Shown: positions 61,828 to 64,000 of the stretch, one piece after another
Layout of the letters: each line of letters begins with the position of its first letter
How positions within the stretch are numbered: the first letter of the stretch is position 1
DNA from: Streptomyces sp. S4.7
GTDB taxonomy: Bacteria; Actinomycetota; Actinomycetes; Streptomycetales; Streptomycetaceae
Assembly: GCF_010384365.1 (NCBI RefSeq)
Contig: NZ_CP048397.1
Coordinates: 4,278,001 to 4,342,000, forward strand
Direction: 5' to 3'
Length of the DNA stretch: 64,000 nt
Position numbers and translations under genes: made by a program
The notes under the pieces: model-generated
Database searches by the model: none
Told to the model about the DNA's origin: nothing
What the model saw: the letters and a program-made list of their open reading frames with translations, nothing else

Positions 61828-62505
61828 ATGTCGATCCGCGTGATGCTCGTCGACGACCAGGTGCTGCTGCGCACCGGTTTTCGTATGGTGCTGGCCGCAC
61901 AGCCGGACATGGAGGTCGTCGCGGAGGCGGGCGACGGCGCGGAGGCGATCGAGAATCTGCGCGGCACCGCCGTGGACGTCGTCCTGATGGACGTCCGCAT
62001 GCCACGGCTCGACGGTGTGGAGGCGACCCGCCGGATCTGCGCGGAGCCCGGTGCGCCCAAGGTACTCATCCTGACCACGTTCGACCTCGACGAGTACGCC
62101 TTCTCCGGGCTCAAGGCGGGCGCCAGCGGCTTCATGCTCAAGGACGTACCGCCGTCCGAACTGCTGACCGCGATCCGCGCCGTGCACAGCGGTGACGCGG
62201 TCGTCGCGCCGTCCACGACCCGGCGGCTGCTCGACCGCTTCTCGGCGATGCTGCCGAGCGGCAAGGAGAACGGCGCGGCCTACGGCGCGCTGGAGCGGCT
62301 GACCGGCCGCGAGCGCGAAGTCATGCTGCTGGTCGCCCAGGGCCTGTCGAACGGCGAGATCGCCGCCAGGCTGGTGCTCTCCGAGGCGACCGTGAAGACG
62401 CACGTCGGCCGCATCCTCACCAAGCTCGGTCTGCGCGACCGGGTGCAGGTCGTGGTGCTCGCGTACGAGTCGGGGCTGGTGCGCGCCGGGGGAGGCGCCC
62501 TCTGA
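61828..62505 (+). CDS. Response regulator, NarL/FixJ family
   Basis: This is 225 aa. The receiver domain has Asp55 (VVLMDVRMPR) with acidic Asp9 and Asp10 and the Lys in GFMLKDVPP. A LuxR-type helix-turn-helix (LTGREREVMLLVAQGLSNGE, ATVKTHVGRILTKLGLRDRV) ends it. It is the partner of the kinase upstream. Its stop overlaps the start of the NTPase gene by one base (TGATG). Confidence 0.93.
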   Translation: MSIRVMLVDDQVLLRTGFRMVLAAQPDMEVVAEAGDGAEAIENLRGTAVDVVLMDVRMPRLDGVEATRRICAEPGAPKVLILTTFDLDEYAFSGLKAGASGFMLKDVPPSELLTAIRAVHSGDAVVAPSTTRRLLDRFSAMLPSGKENGAAYGALERLTGREREVMLLVAQGLSNGEIAARLVLSEATVKTHVGRILTKLGLRDRVQVVVLAYESGLVRAGGGAL

Positions 62506-63107
62506 TGCTGCTGTGGATCAACGGGCCGTTCGGCGGCGGGAAGACACAGACCGCGCACGAGATCGCGCGGCGGCTGCCGGGCAGCGTCGTCTGCGATCCC
62601 GAGTACGTCGGGTTCGGGCTGCACCGCATGCTGCCGACGGGGCTCCGGGGCGACTTCCAGGACCTGCCCGTCTGGCGGCAGGGCGTCCACGACATGCTCG
62701 ATCTGGCGCTGCGCGGGCACGAGGGCACCGTCATCGCCCCCATGACGCTCGTCGAGGACGGCTACTTCGAGGAGATCGTCGGCCGCCTGCGCGAGGAGGG
62801 GCACGACGTACACCACTTCGCGCTGCTGGCGGCGCGCGAGACCGTCCTGAAGAGGCTCACCGAACGCGGACTCGGGCTGGGACTCATGCGGGAGAGCTTC
62901 GCCGTCAGCAAGCTGGACCACTGTCTGGAGCGGCTGTCCCGGCCGGAGTTCGGCGAGCACATCCGTAACGACGGTCTGACGATTCCCCAGGTCGCCGACG
63001 CAGTCGCCGCTTCGGCCGGGCTGCGGCTCACGCCGAACACCGACAGCGCGTTCCGCCACCGGCTGCGGCGCGCCTGGACCGGCGTCAAGCACATCCGCTT
63101 CGACTGA
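62505..63107 (+). CDS. TmrB-like P-loop NTPase
   Basis: A 200-aa soluble protein. The P-loop INGPFGGGKTQTAHEI (residues ~5-20) and the following SVVCDPEYVGFGLHRMLP and VIAPMTLVEDGYFEEIV match TmrB, the Bacillus tunicamycin-resistance ATP-binding protein, and adenylate-kinase-like relatives. Overlap with the response regulator (TGATG) makes it part of the two-component operon. A role in resistance to a tunicamycin-like nucleoside is possible by family but unproven. Confidence 0.8.
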   Translation: MLLWINGPFGGGKTQTAHEIARRLPGSVVCDPEYVGFGLHRMLPTGLRGDFQDLPVWRQGVHDMLDLALRGHEGTVIAPMTLVEDGYFEEIVGRLREEGHDVHHFALLAARETVLKRLTERGLGLGLMRESFAVSKLDHCLERLSRPEFGEHIRNDGLTIPQVADAVAASAGLRLTPNTDSAFRHRLRRAWTGVKHIRFD

Positions 63108-63108
63108 A

Positions 63109-63138
63109 CCGTAGCCGTAGCCGTAGCCGTAGCCGTGG
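63109..63138 (+). repeat. Tandem hexamer CCGTAG, five copies
   Basis: Four exact CCGTAG units and one CCGTGG lie between the NTPase gene and the convergent ArsR-type gene. It is a simple-sequence tract that may vary in length between strains. Confidence 0.85.
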
Positions 63139-63165
63139 CCCGCGGCCGTGGCGGCTCTGTTCCGG

Positions 63166-64000
63166 TCAGCGCAGCACGCCCTCCAGGAAGTCGCTGCCGA
63201 GCCGGGCCACGAGGGTCACGTCCAACTGGTGCAGCACATAGCGGCCCCGGCGGCGGGTCGTCAGCAGACCGGCCTTGCGCATCACGGCGAGATGCCGGGA
63301 CACCTCGGGCGCCGAGATCCCGTACGTGTCGGCCAGCTCGCCCGTCGTGTACCAGCCCCGCGCGAGGCTCCGGCACATCCGCATCCGCATGGGGTGCGCG
63401 ACCGCCTCCAGACGCAGCTTGACCGTCTCCACGGAGGGCGCGCCGCCCGACGGCTCCGGGCTGCCCAGCGGGTACTGGACGACCGGCTGCCAGCCGGGCG
63501 CGTACAGCGCCAGCAGATGAGGCCAGCCGAAGGCGGTCGGCACGAAGGTCAGACCCGATCCCGCGGCGCTCGTGCAGCCCGACGTGAGCTTGTCGATGAC
63601 GACGGCCCGGCCCCCCGTCGCCGTCTTCGTCAGGCTCACCGCCGGCGAGACGGCGGCGACGGCGTCCGTTAGCCCCTTGCGGCGCAGCAGTTCGGTCTTG
63701 TGCCGGGCGTCGGCGGCCAGCTGGACCCGGACGCGCCGCCAGGTCTCGGCGAAGAACGCCTCGTCGCAGTCCTCCAGGAGCCGCCGTATCCACCCCCGGA
63801 CGGCGGGCGGATCGGTCAGCATGCGCCGTACGAAGGCGGCCTGGTGCGGCCCCCGTGCCGCCGCCAGATCCAGTACGCGCTCGCGCGTCGCGCCGTCCGC
63901 CAGCGGGGACGGCGCGCCCGTGCCGTAGTGACTGGCGCAGGAGATCTCCAGCGCCGCGTCCACGTACTGCTCGTCCGGCATCGTGTCGAGGTCGTCCAGC
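63166..64000 (-). CDS. ArsR-type winged-helix regulator with N-terminal DUF5937-like domain (5' end may lie outside window)
   Basis: The frame is open to the window edge, beyond ATG 63981, so the start is uncertain. The C-terminal ~80 residues form an ArsR winged helix (MRMRMCRSLARGWYTTGELA, SAPEVSRHLAVMRKAGLLTT, the wing RRRGRYVLHQLD). The N-terminal ~180 residues are the long helical domain found in Streptomyces ArsR-like regulators (HYGTGAPSPLADG, FFAETWRRVRVQLAADARHK). No metal-binding cysteines of classical ArsR are seen. The target is unknown. Confidence 0.8.
   Translation of the reverse strand, partial: LDDLDTMPDEQYVDAALEISCASHYGTGAPSPLADGATRERVLDLAAARGPHQAAFVRRMLTDPPAVRGWIRRLLEDCDEAFFAETWRRVRVQLAADARHKTELLRRKGLTDAVAAVSPAVSLTKTATGGRAVVIDKLTSGCTSAAGSGLTFVPTAFGWPHLLALYAPGWQPVVQYPLGSPEPSGGAPSVETVKLRLEAVAHPMRMRMCRSLARGWYTTGELADTYGISAPEVSRHLAVMRKAGLLTTRRRGRYVLHQLDVTLVARLGSDFLEGVLR

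Overview
The window is high-GC actinobacterial chromosome and almost certainly Streptomyces. The evidence is the codon use, the GTG and TTG starts, the DUF397/XRE/HATPase (whiJ/abaA-like) triad, the order ppa - dacB - DUF2342 metalloprotease - tilS - hpt - ftsH - folE - folK/folB/folP, and the SARP, PadR and DasR-type regulatory features. The assignment rests on family recognition and gene order from memory; no search was run.

Bases 1-7634 look like accessory DNA with visibly lower GC. They hold the tail of an XRE/TPR regulator, an aminoglycoside-phosphotransferase-like kinase coupled to a tandem-winged-helix GntR protein, and an XRE-ImmA/IrrE metalloprotease with an unknown partner behind a 37-bp palindromic leaderless promoter. 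A two-nuclease module follows (an AspBHI/Mrr-type modification-dependent enzyme plus an HNH enzyme). The module lies between two diverged copies of a ~185-bp repeat. The right copy ends in an intact 3' half of tRNA-Thr(CGT) and is followed by an intrinsic terminator, so it reads as the right attachment site of an integrated element.

Bases 7.8-24.4 kb are decayed accessory chromosome. They contain truncated LysR, ABC ATPase, SARP, AfsR-TPR, FtsX and quinone oxidoreductase genes. The ABC ATPase and the SARP are broken at one shared junction. Intact genes lie between them: a hexapeptide acetyltransferase, a secreted lysyl-oxidase-like protein with a His/Met-rich insert, a Tat-exported PL8 lyase, a PadR regulator, a GNAT enzyme, a NagZ-type GH3 hexosaminidase behind two DasR-like sites, a VOC protein and a family-A DNA polymerase. 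A 47-aa signal-peptide-like ORF follows the TPR fragment.

Bases 24.5-41 kb carry an acetyltransferase, a DUF2786 protein, a lipoprotein, the DUF397/ATPase/XRE triad with a shared 24-bp operator, and an aldehyde dehydrogenase whose general-base Glu is Asp. Next come a PadR-controlled drug ABC exporter with a divergent VOC-helical fusion (three matching operators), gadB-wrbA-clc, a DedA protein and a ThrE-type exporter.

Bases 41-64 kb are conserved core: pyrophosphatase, PBP4-type carboxypeptidase, TilS, Hpt, FtsH and folate biosynthesis, then a divergent OpuC-type betaine transporter, a coiled-coil membrane protein, and an orphan NuoD-like subunit coupled to an NDUFAF7/MidA-type methyltransferase. 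A NarL-type two-component system coupled to a TmrB-like NTPase and the edge of an ArsR-type regulator close the window. Two MITE-like elements with related interiors sit at 36.7 and 58.0 kb.
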